64,000 nt of DNA, taken from Phymorhynchus buccinoides. Taxonomy: Eukaryota; Mollusca; Gastropoda; Neogastropoda; Raphitomidae. Under the pieces are notes generated by a model that saw nothing but the letters and a program-made list of their open reading frames with translations, did no database searches and was not told where the DNA came from. Both the position numbers and the translations under genes were made by a program. This document shows positions 36,501-51,821 of this stretch, piece after piece. The DNA lies in the NCBI GenBank assembly GCA_017654935.2, contig CM065693.1, positions 17,329,137 to 17,393,136 on the forward strand, written 5' to 3'. Each line of letters begins with the position of its first letter. Position 1 is the first letter of the stretch.

Positions 36501-38374
36501 GCTTTTTTTTAGGCTGAAACAAAGTAGGGAGAAAAACATAATAATAATAATAATAAACGAATATTTACATTAGTGCTTTTTATTGAGCACAAAGGGGGGG
36601 GCCCAAACTTTACAATCAGCATTGAACGCGCCCACAATACAGCACAAACAGACAACACACGTAAAACAGACACACAGGCCACCGCACGTGCGTAGTGAAC
36701 GCGTTCTTGCACACAGACATTTAATTCAAAACACACATAAAAACACTTTATCACTGAAAACGCACACAAACTACTCAAAGCTACACTTGTACAAACACGC
36801 GCACAGCATGCACACACACACACACACACACACACAATAACACTGCACCGGCACTCACATAACAAGACACGCAAGGTATTCACACTCACAGACACATGCT
36901 CGCACCACCACTCTCCCACCCACCTCTAGACCGAACACAATCTCTCCTGCGCACGCATACACTCATTCACATGCAATTAGATATACCAACAGAACACACA
37001 CAACACGCTCACACTCACACACACATGCTTGGAAGCACAGCCGTGGGCGCACACACACTCACATTCGCGCACACGCTCACACAATTACATACATACACAT
37101 ACACACATACAAATTACATACATACAAACATACGGAAATACATCGCACAATCACACACACACATGTATTCTTTTGTACACAAGTCTATTAGTATTATTTT
37201 ATACACATAAAGTAATAAACAAAAAAGATGACAGAAATAAAACAAAATAGGGCTCCTGACAATGTTCAGACTATGCATATTTATGTACAAGATGTCTCAA
37301 ATTATTTGCCTAAAATCTCAAATCGTGCATGAAATTAACCCTTTAAAATCCTAAGTAGAGTTTGAGATGATGCATTAAAATGATTATTCTTGCATTGTCA
37401 TTAGTTTTCAGCCTGATGATGTTGTACATATTTCAAACTGCAAGAATTATAAGCTACTTCTAATAAGTTCTACAAGTATAAGCTGGAGTCATAAGCCTAG
37501 ATCTCAAGTTCTACAATATTATGCAAAAAGCCATACTCATTGAAATGTTATTGCTCATGTGTGCAGTATTTGACTCACCTAAGATATAGTTAAATGGAAG
37601 AATTTGTTGTCAGTCTCTGGCATACTTTGTTAAAACAAAAAATGTCATTGTGCTACTAATGACTTTGGGCCACAATTTTTCAGGAATTATTATTTCATCC
37701 CTTTACAGCATCAAAGTGCTTACTTTCTCTAAACTTGGTTATGTACAGAGTATATTGCATCAAGCTGTTTTGTACATACAGTATAGTTTACACCATAAGC
37801 TGCCCCAAATCATAAATCATTTTAGCATTTTTATTTGTGTCCATTACTGTCCCATTTCTGGCACTCTATTTCAGAGAATAACCCCTGAAACTGTAAACAG
37901 CAGGTGAGCATATATATTTCTTGAGAGGAACAAATCAGGAGCCCTGTCTTTCCAACAATTGCCTTAAATTGAACAAATAAAACAGCTTTCTGGTGACATT
38001 AATTCCAGATTTAGACACTCTATAGTATAGATTCACACCATGCTTTGTGTGGCAATGTTTGTTGCTAAGCCACTCCATTTAAGAATTTTATTTCCTAAAA
38101 GTAGTTAAGCCAGCTACATCACTTGGATGATTGTTACAAAATGGAATTGTATGTGTCCCAACTTTCATCATGTCTGGTAAGCTCGACATCATATTCAGAA
38201 CATTTGCTGCAACTCAAAACAGAATCAAATCATATTATGTCGACTTTTACTAATAATATATTGTAATGGTGTTCCAGAAAAAAATGGAAAGTTAAAAAAA
38301 GAGGGGAGAGAGAGAGAGAAGAGAGAGAGAGATAGAGAGAGAGAGAGAGGGTCATTTGATTTGTACAAAAAACA
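36501..38374. other. Intergenic region, CA-rich then AT-rich
   Basis: 36800-37170 is (CA)n-like low-complexity DNA. 37260-38280 is AT-rich with no convincing gene, and 38300-38350 is a GA array. An 85-codon plus-strand frame at 37650-37907 has no recognisable domain. Confidence 0.6.
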
Positions 38375-39045
38375 TTATTTATCCTTTTGCAGATGAGATG
38401 GGAGGTCAAAGAGAGTTGGTACTGCATCAGGCTTGAGTCTTGTTGTCTGTCCAGTGCGGTCAAACATTTCTTGCAAGAAATGCTGTGAACATATTCTTGT
38501 GTTTTTGTTTGGAAAAAACTTTTCCCTTCGTAAGTTGGCAATCCATCTCTCTCTCCGCTCATGATCTTTGGTGGCACCAGGAAAGCTGTTGACAGAAATA
38601 ATACTTTTTATTCATTTGAAAACACAGGCCCAAATAAACTAATATTGGTACATAAAATGTTTTATAGGCCCTACAGTGTGTTATCTTTCACAATGTGCTC
38701 AGCTATACTTCACTTATCAACACGCCCAATTCCCCCACCTCCACCTTTAAACACACACGCACACACACACACAATACACACACACACACATTGCATACAC
38801 ATACACACACACACCACACACATACACACACACAGTGACACACATACACCATTACTAAGTACTACTAGTACTACTAGTACAGTAGTAGGCCTACATTGTG
38901 AACAAATATTTTCAACAAGTCCTGATCACCCTCCTTCTCTGCCTTATTTGCTTAAAGTACAGGCTTAAGGTACAGGCTTAGTAACAAATAAAGTGACTAG
39001 TGACTGACACTGCAAAACAGAGAGAGAGAGAGAGACAGAGAGAGG

Positions 39046-39098
<53 letters not shown>

Positions 39099-39478
39099 GT
39101 GAAGAACTTTGATATTTTCTTAAACCATAGTCTGAAAAGGACCAGAAGTTAATCATTGCCATGCTGGCCATAGTGCAAAACAGAGAGAGATAGTAGCTTG
39201 GCTGCCCAAAACTACACTGAATTATCAAATTGCTTAAGTTACAGGCTTAGTAACAAATAAAGTGACTAGTGGCTGACACTGCAAAACAGGAGAGAGAGAG
39301 AGAAGAGAGTAGCTTGGTTGCCCAAAACTACACTGAATTATCAAATTGCACTGATATAACCTATTAAATGGACTGCTTTGAACAAAAACAATGCTTACCT
39401 GTGGAAAGTTATGCCTTTTCCCCTACGAAGGTCGGCTGAAAACGAATTATTACAGTTGATGGCGCAACAGTACACCAT
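38375..39478 (-). CDS. THAP-domain protein, 96 aa, two exons
   Basis: Exon 1 is 39478-39399 and exon 2 is 38585-38375 (stop included). The donor 'ag|gtaagc' and acceptor 'caacag|c' join ...ITFH to SFPG... in frame. Together they give a complete C2CH THAP zinc finger: CCAINC at residues 4-9, the conserved Trp in RERWIANLRR, ICSQHF supplying Cys and His, LKPDAVPTLF as the AVPTxF box, then a stop about 13 residues later. The known THAP role is sequence-specific zinc-dependent DNA binding in transcription factors and P-element-like transposases. Here the domain stands alone with no coiled coil or transposase. Either a mini-THAP protein or a gene with further, alternatively spliced 3' exons. It lies convergent to TLR C. 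Confidence 0.88.
38951..39365. repeat. ~280-bp tandem duplication inside the THAP intron
   Basis: 'acaggcttagtaacaaataa' occurs near 38972 and 39241, and 'gcttggctgcccaaaactac' near 39196 recurs at 39312 with one change. Copies are separated by GA arrays of different length (39018-39096 and 39289-39308). Confined to the intron. Confidence 0.85.
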
Positions 39479-39484
39479 GATTGA

Positions 39485-39600
39485 ACAGTACGCTCATGTG
39501 TGTGAATCAGCACAGCAAGATGGCGGATATCGCTCTTCCGTTTCTACCGCCAGTGGCGTCTTTCTCACCGCGCGGCGAGCCCTCCAGTTATATATATAGC
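39485..39600 (-). promoter_or_regulatory. Putative promoter of the THAP gene
   Basis: Reading on the minus strand there is a TATA-like run (39599-39588), a GC-rich stretch, a 'cggaag' ETS-like word and the inverse of 'aagatggcgg' (39517-39526), the YY1 core, then the ATG at 39478. The spacing would place a start site near 39560. Motif matches only. Confidence 0.5.
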
Positions 39601-42314
39601 TCAGTGGGCTAGGCTAGTAGGGGTGGGCATTTTTAAAAAAAAGTGTACATCCACCATTACTAAACCTTTGCAAAATCACAGAAGTGCATTACTAAACTTT
39701 TTCAAAACAACAGCAATTGCATTCTCAAATAATAATAACTGCATTCATCTGCATGTGTCAGCAGACTTGAGTCATGGTTTTACAATGCGTGTGTGCGTGC
39801 GTAGCAGTAGGCTTCCACCACACTTTCTTTACTGAAGCTCGTGTCGTCTGCTAAACTTTATGATTTTTGTGTTCACATTGCTAAATTATGTAGTATAGAA
39901 TACGGATAGCATGCAAATGATTTGCAGAATTTTAAAAGCCAAACGATTGTACATGTATTACAGCTGTTTATTACGCTTCAGCAAAGAGAATTATAAAGAA
40001 AACACGGTTTGTGTTGCTTCTTCTATGGTAAGAAAACTGCGTTGACAAGGCGTGATTTGTATGATGAAAAAACCCTTGACAGGGCCTCATCGTTATTTTG
40101 GCATTTTGTAACCACATTGTTAAACTTTAGCAAAATAACAGAAGTGCATTACTAAACTTTTGCATTATATCATGGTGCATTTCAATCATTTTCTTACCTT
40201 TTTAGGAGGACAAACAAGAAACTAATAACACTACTTCCTTTTATTATTAACACACACTAGACTCATTGAACTAATAGCTTATTTGTGTACGTACCAGCGG
40301 ACTTTTCTAAAAATAGTTCTCCTACCGTCTAGAAGTTCTGTGCTTATAACTTTTTTTAATCTGTCGCTCTCTTTCACTCTGCCTTTGCTTTTTGTTTTTA
40401 TCAGCAAATATTTTTGTCTACATTGACTTCTGAAATCAGATTGTATTAGCTGTGCGTAGTAGAGAGACCAGTGATTACTGAACAACAAACACACATACAT
40501 ATGTACTTTACCCATTATAGCCATGTGGCCTGAAAACACAGCAAAAAGAAATAATAACAGTTTATTTTCTTCTATCTTTTTTAACACACTAGACTCATTC
40601 AACTAATAACAATTTGCTCTCTTTCATTATTAGACTTGGAGTAATAACATGATCTAAAATCATTTTCTTACTCTTTTTCTTTTCACCTGTATAAAACAAA
40701 ACTAAACATAAATAATCTTTTCAAACAGTCTGAACAAAGTTTTACTGCAAATCAACATCTGTATGCAAATAAGACAAGTCAAAATTCGTGTTTGTAATAA
40801 TAACAAAATGAGTGCTTTTAAAGCTAACCTAACCTGAAAGCATTCAAGTGTGTATACATAACTTTTTGTTGTTGTAATTATTACTATATGGATGTTTGTG
40901 TACATTAATGAACTTTTTTTAATATGTTCATATTTTACATAACTTCGTGACAGACTGACTATTTTTATGAGATCTATAATACTGTTCATAACTCTATTTT
41001 GTTATTCCTAACAGTGTCTCTTGTATTGTTTTTTTGTTGTTGTTATTTATAAATGTATTACTACTTTCATATTTAAAGTAAAGGTTAATTTTTGTTGCTT
41101 TGACATTATGTGAGGTTTATAGATCAATAAACCTTACATCTTTTTTTTCATGCTCATATTTACATAACTTTTAAACAGACATGTTCATATTTTACCAAAA
41201 CACTACATGGTGTTTTACTCTTCTGCTGTTACTGGTTTTATACAAGTCCTATTGCTTGTTAGTGAACACAAAATTATACTTTTTACAACACATGACTTCT
41301 TTTAATCTTTTCAGTTATGAATGTGTGATTAGTTATTAGCCTCTTCACTGCCCCATCACAAATATTTCCGTCAACTTCCAGTAACCTATAAACTGTCCTG
41401 TCTCGGAAATATCCGTCATAGAGTTATTCTAGAGTTTCATTTTGTCTATTGACATTCTTTTTTGCAGTATGTTCAAATGCATATGGGAATGTTCGCAAAC
41501 GATAATATATTCAATTCCTGTTTAAAAAAAAGTATAAGTTAGGTGCATGCAATCATAATGCTATCCATACTTTTTACTTCAATAATAGTAATATCTTTAT
41601 AATGTACATGTACTGTTTAAGTCTGTATGTATTATCTTTTGCTGCATTTGTCCATTTATGTTTTTGTGCATGTTTTTCTTTTTATATAAACCAAACTATG
41701 TATGCAGTGTCTTTTTTTAAATTTTGTTTCAACATTTATGCAGTCTCAACCAGTGTTTGTTTTTTCATGCTAAATCTCTGTTGTTTTTTCCAGTAAAGAA
41801 TGTTATAACATTAACTATACTGGAGCACTGTCTTACAAATTCACTTAATTTCTTTTTCATACCAAACCTTTGCATTGAAGGATGCCGTGTTTCTTTCCCT
41901 AAAGAGTGTTATGATCTTCATACACATTTGTAGTATAATGGTGCACTGCTTTACAATGTTACTCATAATTAATAAACTTTAAACATGCATAACCATTCCA
42001 GTTTATTTTACAATTTTTCCATTTTATAATAAACAACAATGTTACTTACTTCAATTTGCTTCTTTAGTTCTCCATTTTCTAGGATCTTGTGAATGTCATA
42101 ACTCTGTTAACTGCTTTTCCTGTTAGAAAATATATTATAAACCTTGATTTCTTTAAACATTCCTGTTATGTATTACACTTTGAAATTCACTTTTTATTCT
42201 TTCTTTCTTGTCAATTAGACTTGTATATAAAATATTAACTACTAATACTGTTTGAGTGTTACACAATGTATGTCTGAAAGTTGACAGTATGTAATTCTTT
42301 TCTACAATCATACA

Positions 42315-42402
<88 letters not shown>

Positions 42403-42689
42403 TCTCTGTCTGATTCTGATTCTCGCACACACACACACACACACACTTATATATATACTGTCTGTCCTACGTTCAAGGCCAAAAAACAAAACATTAGGAA
42501 TAGTCTACATTCTTTCTTGTTAGTTTTCATTCTTCTTCTGTTATATATATATATATTTAAGAAATAAATCCTATAAACCAACGATCACCATCAGATAGTG
42601 AGCTGTGCAGGACAAATAAATCAAATAATATAGAAAAACATAACAGCCGCACCAGCCAAACTTCCCACTCCACACAACTCTGTACGACT
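39601..42689. other. AT-rich intergenic region without recognised genes
   Basis: Many short Leu/Phe/Tyr-rich frames typical of AT-rich non-coding DNA. Nothing on either strand resembles a known domain. A (CT)n array followed by CA repeats is at 42317-42447. Confidence 0.65.
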
Positions 42690-43488
42690 AAAAAGTTGTT
42701 TTGTTTTTGTGTTTTTTTTTTAATAAAGTAACACAGAATATTTTATAACGTTAACTTGTTTCTGAAGTTCACAAATTCATACATTACATACAGAAAAGTT
42801 TCATCAATTAGCCATTTCAAATGCAACAACTTTTTAGACCTAATTCTCCCGAGTCCAGCAATAGTGTAAGTAATGACTGTGCTGGGCTGGAAGCGGTTCA
42901 GCAAGTGTATTACAGTAATAAACCGATCCTGTTGAAGAGTCATTACTCGAGCACCCACTGTGTTGAAGGTCAGAGGTCGTTCTTGTTATCACGTATCAAC
43001 AATGCCACAGCCAGGCAGTCTGTTTAGTCACTCCAAAATGCCTTGCTGTCGCTAAAATGGATGCTCCCCCTTGCAACATGCCAACAACACAAAGTCTCTC
43101 ACCTTCAAATAAGCATAATATCTTTATGTATGGGCTTGTTCAATGCAAAAGTATCAACAAGACTTAAAAAAAAGTATAAATTAGACACAAATACATGAGC
43201 AGCCACATTCTTACATTTCATGCATAACTCCAAAACAGAACATTGCTTTTATATAACCTTGCTGTTCTACTTCATATTGATTCATTTCAGAGTATTGTGC
43301 TAAGCCAAACAAACGACTCTTCTACATGTCAACCTGTTTCGCCTCCTGTTGATCTTTGATCAACTGAATTTCTTGTTGCCCCTTTTCTTCGGACAGTTGC
43401 TCCTATTTTTTTTTCTCGTCCATTGCTATGAAAGGTGAACATGTTGAAAACCATTTCACACTGCTACAGCTTTCAATGTTTAGGAAGG

Positions 43489-43490
<2 letters not shown>

Positions 43491-43574
<84 letters not shown>
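43491..43574. repeat. (GA)n microsatellite
   Basis: Pure GA; the counterpart at 801-905 is interrupted. Confidence 0.95.
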
Positions 43575-43577
<3 letters not shown>

Positions 43578-43819
43578 AATGAACAGCAATGAACAAAGAA
43601 CAAATTGTTTAATGATTAGGCCTTTGACCCATATCAATACAAAAAAGTGACAGGAAAAATTGTAGTTGTCATGAATAAAAAATGACATAATACACAAATA
43701 CATAAATAACTAAAGAACTCAGGTCAACAATAACTGGTTACGTCATTAACGATAACCGTCTCAACTGCAAGGATTTATGAACATAAGTGGCAAAATGATT
43801 GACGATTATACTGTTCTCA

Positions 43820-44225
<406 letters not shown>

Positions 44226-44636
44226 ATGTTTTTTAACAATCGTTTTGAATGTTGTAATAAAATAGAATATTATATGTAAGCATTTCACACAGGAAGGACG
44301 GAGAGAGAGACAGCAGCCTTCAGATTTCAAAAGTTTATTTTTCAAGGATTCAGAATTTAGGCAGAGCGTACTCTTCCAGTTAACAAAACAATTAAACAAG
44401 AACAATTAAACAGTAACAATGACTTCTTTCTCCCTCTCTCTTCCCTCTCTCTCATTTTCTTTTCTTTTTTCTTTTTTATGGGGGCGGGGGTTACGGAACC
44501 CAAATAACCCCGCATACCACCCCACCCCCTCCCCTGGATTCGGCTCCGTCTTAAATTATGTCCTTGCTACGACTACTTTCTATACTTCTACCAATATCAC
44601 TACTACAACCACTACTATTAAACAGAAGTATGGTTG

Positions 44637-44670
<34 letters not shown>

Positions 44671-44687
44671 GGGGGGGGGGGTTGGTC

Positions 44688-44867
44688 AAGGAGCAATTAT
44701 CACATAGACTAGGAGCAATTGTTCGAGGGGCAAAAATCCAAGGAGCAACTCTTCGAGGAGCAATTATCCAAGGAACAAATGCTTTGGGAGGAATTACACT
44801 TAGGAGCAAGTGTTAAGGGGCAATTGTTGGGGAGAAAATGTCAAAGATCAAGTATCAAGGAGCATTA
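44688..44867. repeat. Degenerate ~20-bp tandem repeat, copy 2
   Basis: Counterpart of 2008-2187; units drift around 'aggagcaattnttcgagg'. Confidence 0.7.
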
Positions 44868-44906
44868 TGCAATTTCAGTACCTCCATATAAACATGTCAC
44901 CTGTTT

Positions 44907-45029
<123 letters not shown>

Positions 45030-45265
45030 CTCTCATTAAAAAATATCTTGTATCGTTTTCAGGTTTTTTTTAATCAATGTTCATACAGTATCTAAAAAAT
45101 ACATAATTATCCTGTTCGAAATCCTACCTACACCTCCCTGTGGTGAGTAGATGGCAAAAAGAACTACACTACATGTATTCAGGCGAACGCTGGGAATAAA
45201 ACAAACATGTTATAAGCCAGTTAGGAGTGTCCATCATTTAGTTCAATATCTGTATTGTTACTAAT

Positions 45266-45375
45266 TCGGGACTTTCCTGGTGTTGCACTGCCTCCGGGCA
45301 TTGCCTCCATGATCGTTCCCACCATCTTTATATCTACTAATGTCCCATATGTGTCTGTTTCAGACCAGAAGACGT
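45266..45375 (+). repeat. Dispersed ~110-bp repeat, copy 3
   Basis: Same family as 2558-2670 and 14795-14922. Closer to the intron copy in parts ('ctgcctccgggcattgcctcc'). Confidence 0.75.
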
Positions 45376-45996
45376 TAATAAGATTTCCCAGGAATGTCCA
45401 TCGAACTGACTGTCCTCAACATCTATCTATCCGTCTGGGACCCGTCCATCTTCCTGCACACTCGAAGGTATGTCAATGTTGGGAGGCATATCATTTGATG
45501 GACAGGGGTTGTAAATCTGTGCCTACAATGCTAAACACAAATCCTCATGATGATCGACCAGGTGATCCAATAGGGCCTCTCTCTCACCGTTAAGAACAAC
45601 GAAATGACGCGCTTTAAAAAAAATAAACAATAAAAAATTCGATGGCTTAGAGTCAAAACTTATTATTGATATTATTGAGAAAAAAAAAGAACTTGTATTT
45701 AAAAAGACTGCAAATATTACAAAATGGGGATTATGCTTTTTACATTTCTGCAGTCTTTTTTTTATATATACCAGTTATTAGTTTTCGAAATAGGTTCAAT
45801 AATACGTCAATGGACTATCTAAAGATAGTCCGTTTTGACTCTAAGCCATCGACATTCCGCACTTATAATATGCCAATATATGCGCTTTCGCTTATTCGTA
45901 GATCCAAGATTTAAATCAAATTGAATCAGACCGGGAGGTTAGTGGTGTTAGTTGCTTAAGACTTATTAATTTATCTGCTGTTGATTTGTTTCATTC

Positions 45997-46193
<197 letters not shown>

Positions 46194-46199
46194 AGGCGT

Positions 46200-46386
46200 G
46201 AATTGACGTGAATGTGTGCTGCGATTTTTAAGCAGAGTCTACAACCTAATTAGACCTTCGTTATAATGTGTCATAAGTTTGTGCTGCTCTCTTTCTCATG
46301 ACATTGACGATTAAAGGTACTATATCAAGGCCCACTAAATAATGATCTGAACCCTCAAATCTGGTGTTTAAAAGGAAAACCGAAAC
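46200..46386 (+). repeat. 186-bp direct copy of the left-arm end
   Basis: Matches 27164-27350 essentially base for base, in the same orientation, and is inverted relative to 46965-47135. It abuts the TLR D remnant at a shared 'ggaaaaccgaaa' word. Confidence 0.92.
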
Positions 46387-46880
46387 CCATAGAAAGATTC
46401 GTTTTTGAGATGACCGTTCCTGCAGTTGACGCCTACATCCAGAATCTCCAGTTGTTTCAATGCAGCAAAATCCTGGCCAAAGTATGGCTGGTAAAACGTG
46501 TCAATGTTCAGATAGCGAAGAGCTGGCAGGTCGTTGAAGACACCAGGTGGATAATCTCCATCGTCATCCCCATCATTGTTCTGCAGTCGAAGTTCTTGCA
46601 GAGCTGACAGGGAAGAGAAGACACCAGGAGGGAGGACAGATGACGTCATTTGCTGAGAGTTCTCAGACAGGTCCAGGTATTGCAGACTGCTCAGTCCATC
46701 CAGCGCTGCACTCTCCACCTTGTGCAGACGGTTACCTTGCACACCATGACTGCGATTGACAACAAGATGGCGTTCATCTGGGATGATCCTACAAGGTCAT
46801 TTGTGACAATCCCCATCGTTCAAAGACACCAACAGAAAGCTGATCAAAATAAGACTGAGGAGCATTGGCCTCTCCATCAT
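46387..46880 (-). pseudogene. TLR D: truncated, internally deleted TLR remnant
   Basis: The ATG at 46880 (or 46877) begins MMERP, and the signal-peptide codons remain, but a TGA follows 'CHK'. Shortly after the 'VVNRSH' segment (46745) the sequence jumps to the LRR at '[11 protein letters not shown]', deleting ~430 bp relative to E. An open segment runs to 'FYGFRFSF' (46368) and is then cut off. The LRR part reads 'LEILDVGVNC...HLKNESFYG', like C. The upstream DNA is like A. It cannot encode a receptor. Confidence 0.92.
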
Positions 46881-46964
46881 CTTCTTAGCTAAAAACGCTG
46901 GTAGGAGCTGAATTGTCAAGAAGTTCGATTCCTCAATAATTATGAGGTTGGGTTTTTTTTAGAC

Positions 46965-48179
46965 ACCAGTTTTGAAGGTTCAGATCACTATTTAGTGGGC
47001 CTTGATATAGTACCTTTAATCGTCAATGTCATGAGAAAGAGAGCAGCACAAACTTATGACACATTATAACGAAGGTCTAATTAAGTTGTAGACTATGCTT
47101 AAAAATCGCAGCACACATTCACGTCAATTTGCAGACACTTTTAGCTTAAATTCAAGCCGATTTATAATCCAAACGTATGACAGGTTGTATGTATTAAAAC
47201 TTAAAACAGGATGTGCAGCACAAACTGGCAACATACATTTTTAGACTATAATCTTACTGTTCTGCGCAATACACCTTCACTGGTATAATATAAACTTCTT
47301 GACGTCACGAGTCACACGTGTCAGTCAGACCCGTTATGTCATGTTGCTCAGAATTTTGGCTAACATTTATTTTATTGTTTCATTGCATTGATTATGATAT
47401 CCCAAGCCTAAAAACAGTGGGAGTCCAATTTTCTCAACCGACTATCACCTTTAGGAATCCGTGAGGGGTGGGGGTGGGGGGTGGGGGGGGGGGGTGTGTG
47501 TGATTCCGGCCTATTGAAACGAAAGTCCAGTTCTAAGATTTCCATAATCGGGCCTACATTTTGCAACCAATGGATCACAGTAAATTGTAGGTTTTTAATA
47601 GTTGTTGATTGATCTATACTATCTTCTAGCTGTTCAGTAACTATGATTAATTTAGTTTTCGCGTAGCTTACTTTATAGTGACCCATTACACGGGTTTTGA
47701 CGGGAGTTTAATCTAATGTGCAAAGAAAATGACACTTGTACAATAATTATTATTATTTTGTTTTAATAAATTTGTGGATTACAAATGAATCTAAGGCTAC
47801 GATATTCTGATTTTGCAACTGTGTGAAGGGTGGGGGTATGTCCAAATGAATTAAAAGTACCATACAATGAGAAGCCTCATTTGCTTCCTATTTTAGCACA
47901 AATTAAACAGTACAAAATGTCAATTCAAACGATTCATATACAGGAAAGACGTTGATTAATTTGCGATGCTTAGCACAACTAGTGCATCAACTTGACTCTC
48001 AAACAGGTAAAATAAAAGACAATTTAAAAACAAAGGAAATTGTTCATTTTAAACATGCAGAATGTTTGTATGGTTAATTGCACGTGTGGACGTTTTATGG
48101 TTCAGATTTCCTGCCACAACTTTCGTTTTGTAATGCTCAAATTTGAGCTTTAATGTGACGTCAGTAACACCTTTTGTTC

Positions 48180-48180
<1 letters not shown>
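46965..48180. other. Upstream region of TLR D, no gene
   Basis: Corresponds to 5760-7090 and 26486-27350. Includes a poly-G run near 47484-47494. No coding sense recognised. Confidence 0.7.
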
Positions 48181-49945
<1,765 letters not shown>

Positions 49946-50789
49946 CACCCGGGTCCAACTGCATTTAGTTCATGCCTAGAACTCATCACCAGTATATAGT
50001 TTTTATCCCTTCTTTTGTTTGTAGTGTATCGCTGGTAAGGTCTTTCCCTGTCCCCAACTACAATCATTGGAAAGAAACACTGCCTATGTGAAAGGCAATG
50101 ACTTGAAACACATAGCTCTCTGGGTAAAACTAAAAGCAGTCAGAATGTGGGGAATTTGTGTGCTGTGCATTCATTTTGAAATATTTACAACCACATCTTC
50201 AACACGAAAACCTTCTACAAAAGGATTGATATTGCGAACGCATAATTTACTGGAATGTGGCTAGGGCAGTATCAAAAGTTACAAAGACCCCAGGACTTAG
50301 CACAGTCTAGGAGTCAGAATATTTAAGCCTTAGATTTATCCAATAGTATTGAGCCATATAATCTATTGAAATAGAACAAAATCAAACAGTCAATAACAAT
50401 AATACTAAGCCAGATCCATTCTCTTGGCACAGTATCCAAGTTAACCTTGTTTACAAACCCATTTAAGAGGTCCTCAAATAGAAAAGGTCGTCAGCACCTA
50501 GTTCCGGAACACTTTGGAGATATTATGAATATTCAAAACCACTAAAAACCAGCCTGAATTGGGTCCACCTAATGCAACAATAGGCAGGATCACAAATAAA
50601 CAGATTAACATTGGACTCTGTCCGATATAAGGTTTCCATAGCTAGGATCTACTGACGCCTACACCGAAGAGTGTAGGGGCTACAGGGGCAGATCTTGGTG
50701 AGTTCAAGGGTTTCCGACCCCCCACCCCCCCTCTGCGCCAAGCATGTGTAGGGCGAATAGTAAGAAACTTGCTCGATATTTGTTTATCC

Positions 50790-51290
50790 ATGCCTCATCT
50801 ACCCATCAGCTTTGATTATGCAATCCACAAGATCAACAGCAACTTCTATATTTGTTTGGCCATGCCTCATCTACCCATCAGCTTTGATTATGCAATCCAC
50901 AAGATCAACAGCAACTTCTATATTTGTTTGGCCATGCCTCATCTACCCATCAGCTTTGATTATGCAATCCACAAGATCAACAGCAACTTCTATATTTGTT
51001 TGGCCATGCCTCATCTACCCATCAGCTTTGATTATGCAATCCACAAGAGCAACAGCAACTTCTATATTTGTTTGGCCATGCCTCATCTACCCATCAGCTT
51101 TGACTATGCAATCCACAAGATCAACAGCAACTTCTATATTTGTTTGTCCATGCCTCATCTACCCATCAGCTTTGATTATGCAATTCACAAGATCAACAGC
51201 AACTTCTATATTTGTTTGTCCATGCCTCATCTACCCATCAGCTTTGATTATGCAATCCACAAGATCAACTGCAACTTTACGTTTTGGCTC
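50790..51290. repeat. 72-bp minisatellite, ~7 units (right arm)
   Basis: Inverse counterpart of 23286-23860 with one unit fewer. A variant phrase ('ttggccatgcctc') is shared by consecutive units here, showing local homogenisation after duplication. Confidence 0.93.
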
Positions 51291-51774
51291 ATGTCGTTTT
51301 TTAAAACAAAGTGAGTCTATTGTATCGTACATGTTCGGTTGTGTGTGTCTGTGTGTATGTGTGTGTGTGTGTGTGTGTTGCGTCCGTGGTCCAACCTTTA
51401 ACCTTTATCCTTCCAATTTAAATCCAAACTTTAACGTTGTCGTTTTCTCTAAAAATATAAGGCGTTGGAGGGTTAAAGTTAGCATGATGTTTGATTTTGA
51501 CGTAAACCTTCAAGTCACGATGATCAAAGTAGTCAGACGCATCAATAAAGGACATAGGAACGACTATCATTTGTTGCAGAGATTACTGTTATGTGACCTT
51601 TAACCATGCATTAAGTTGCAATCTTCAAACTTTAACGTTGTCGTTTTCTCTAAAACATATAAGGCATTGGAGGGTTAAAGTTATTGGCTCACGTCGTGTT
51701 TTAAAACAAAGTGAGTCTATTGTATCGTACATGTTCGGTTGTGTGTCTGTGTGTGTGTGTGTTTGTGTGTCTGT

Positions 51775-51821
<47 letters not shown>

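Noticed and set aside
35736..36573. Open frames of 210-267 codons across 36001-36500
   Set aside because: They run through N; only the 35788-36000 part has meaning (TLR exon 4).
38230..38577. 115-codon minus-strand frame starting MPPKIMSGERD
   Set aside because: It is the wrong frame over THAP exon 2; the spliced frame gives the complete THAP motif set.
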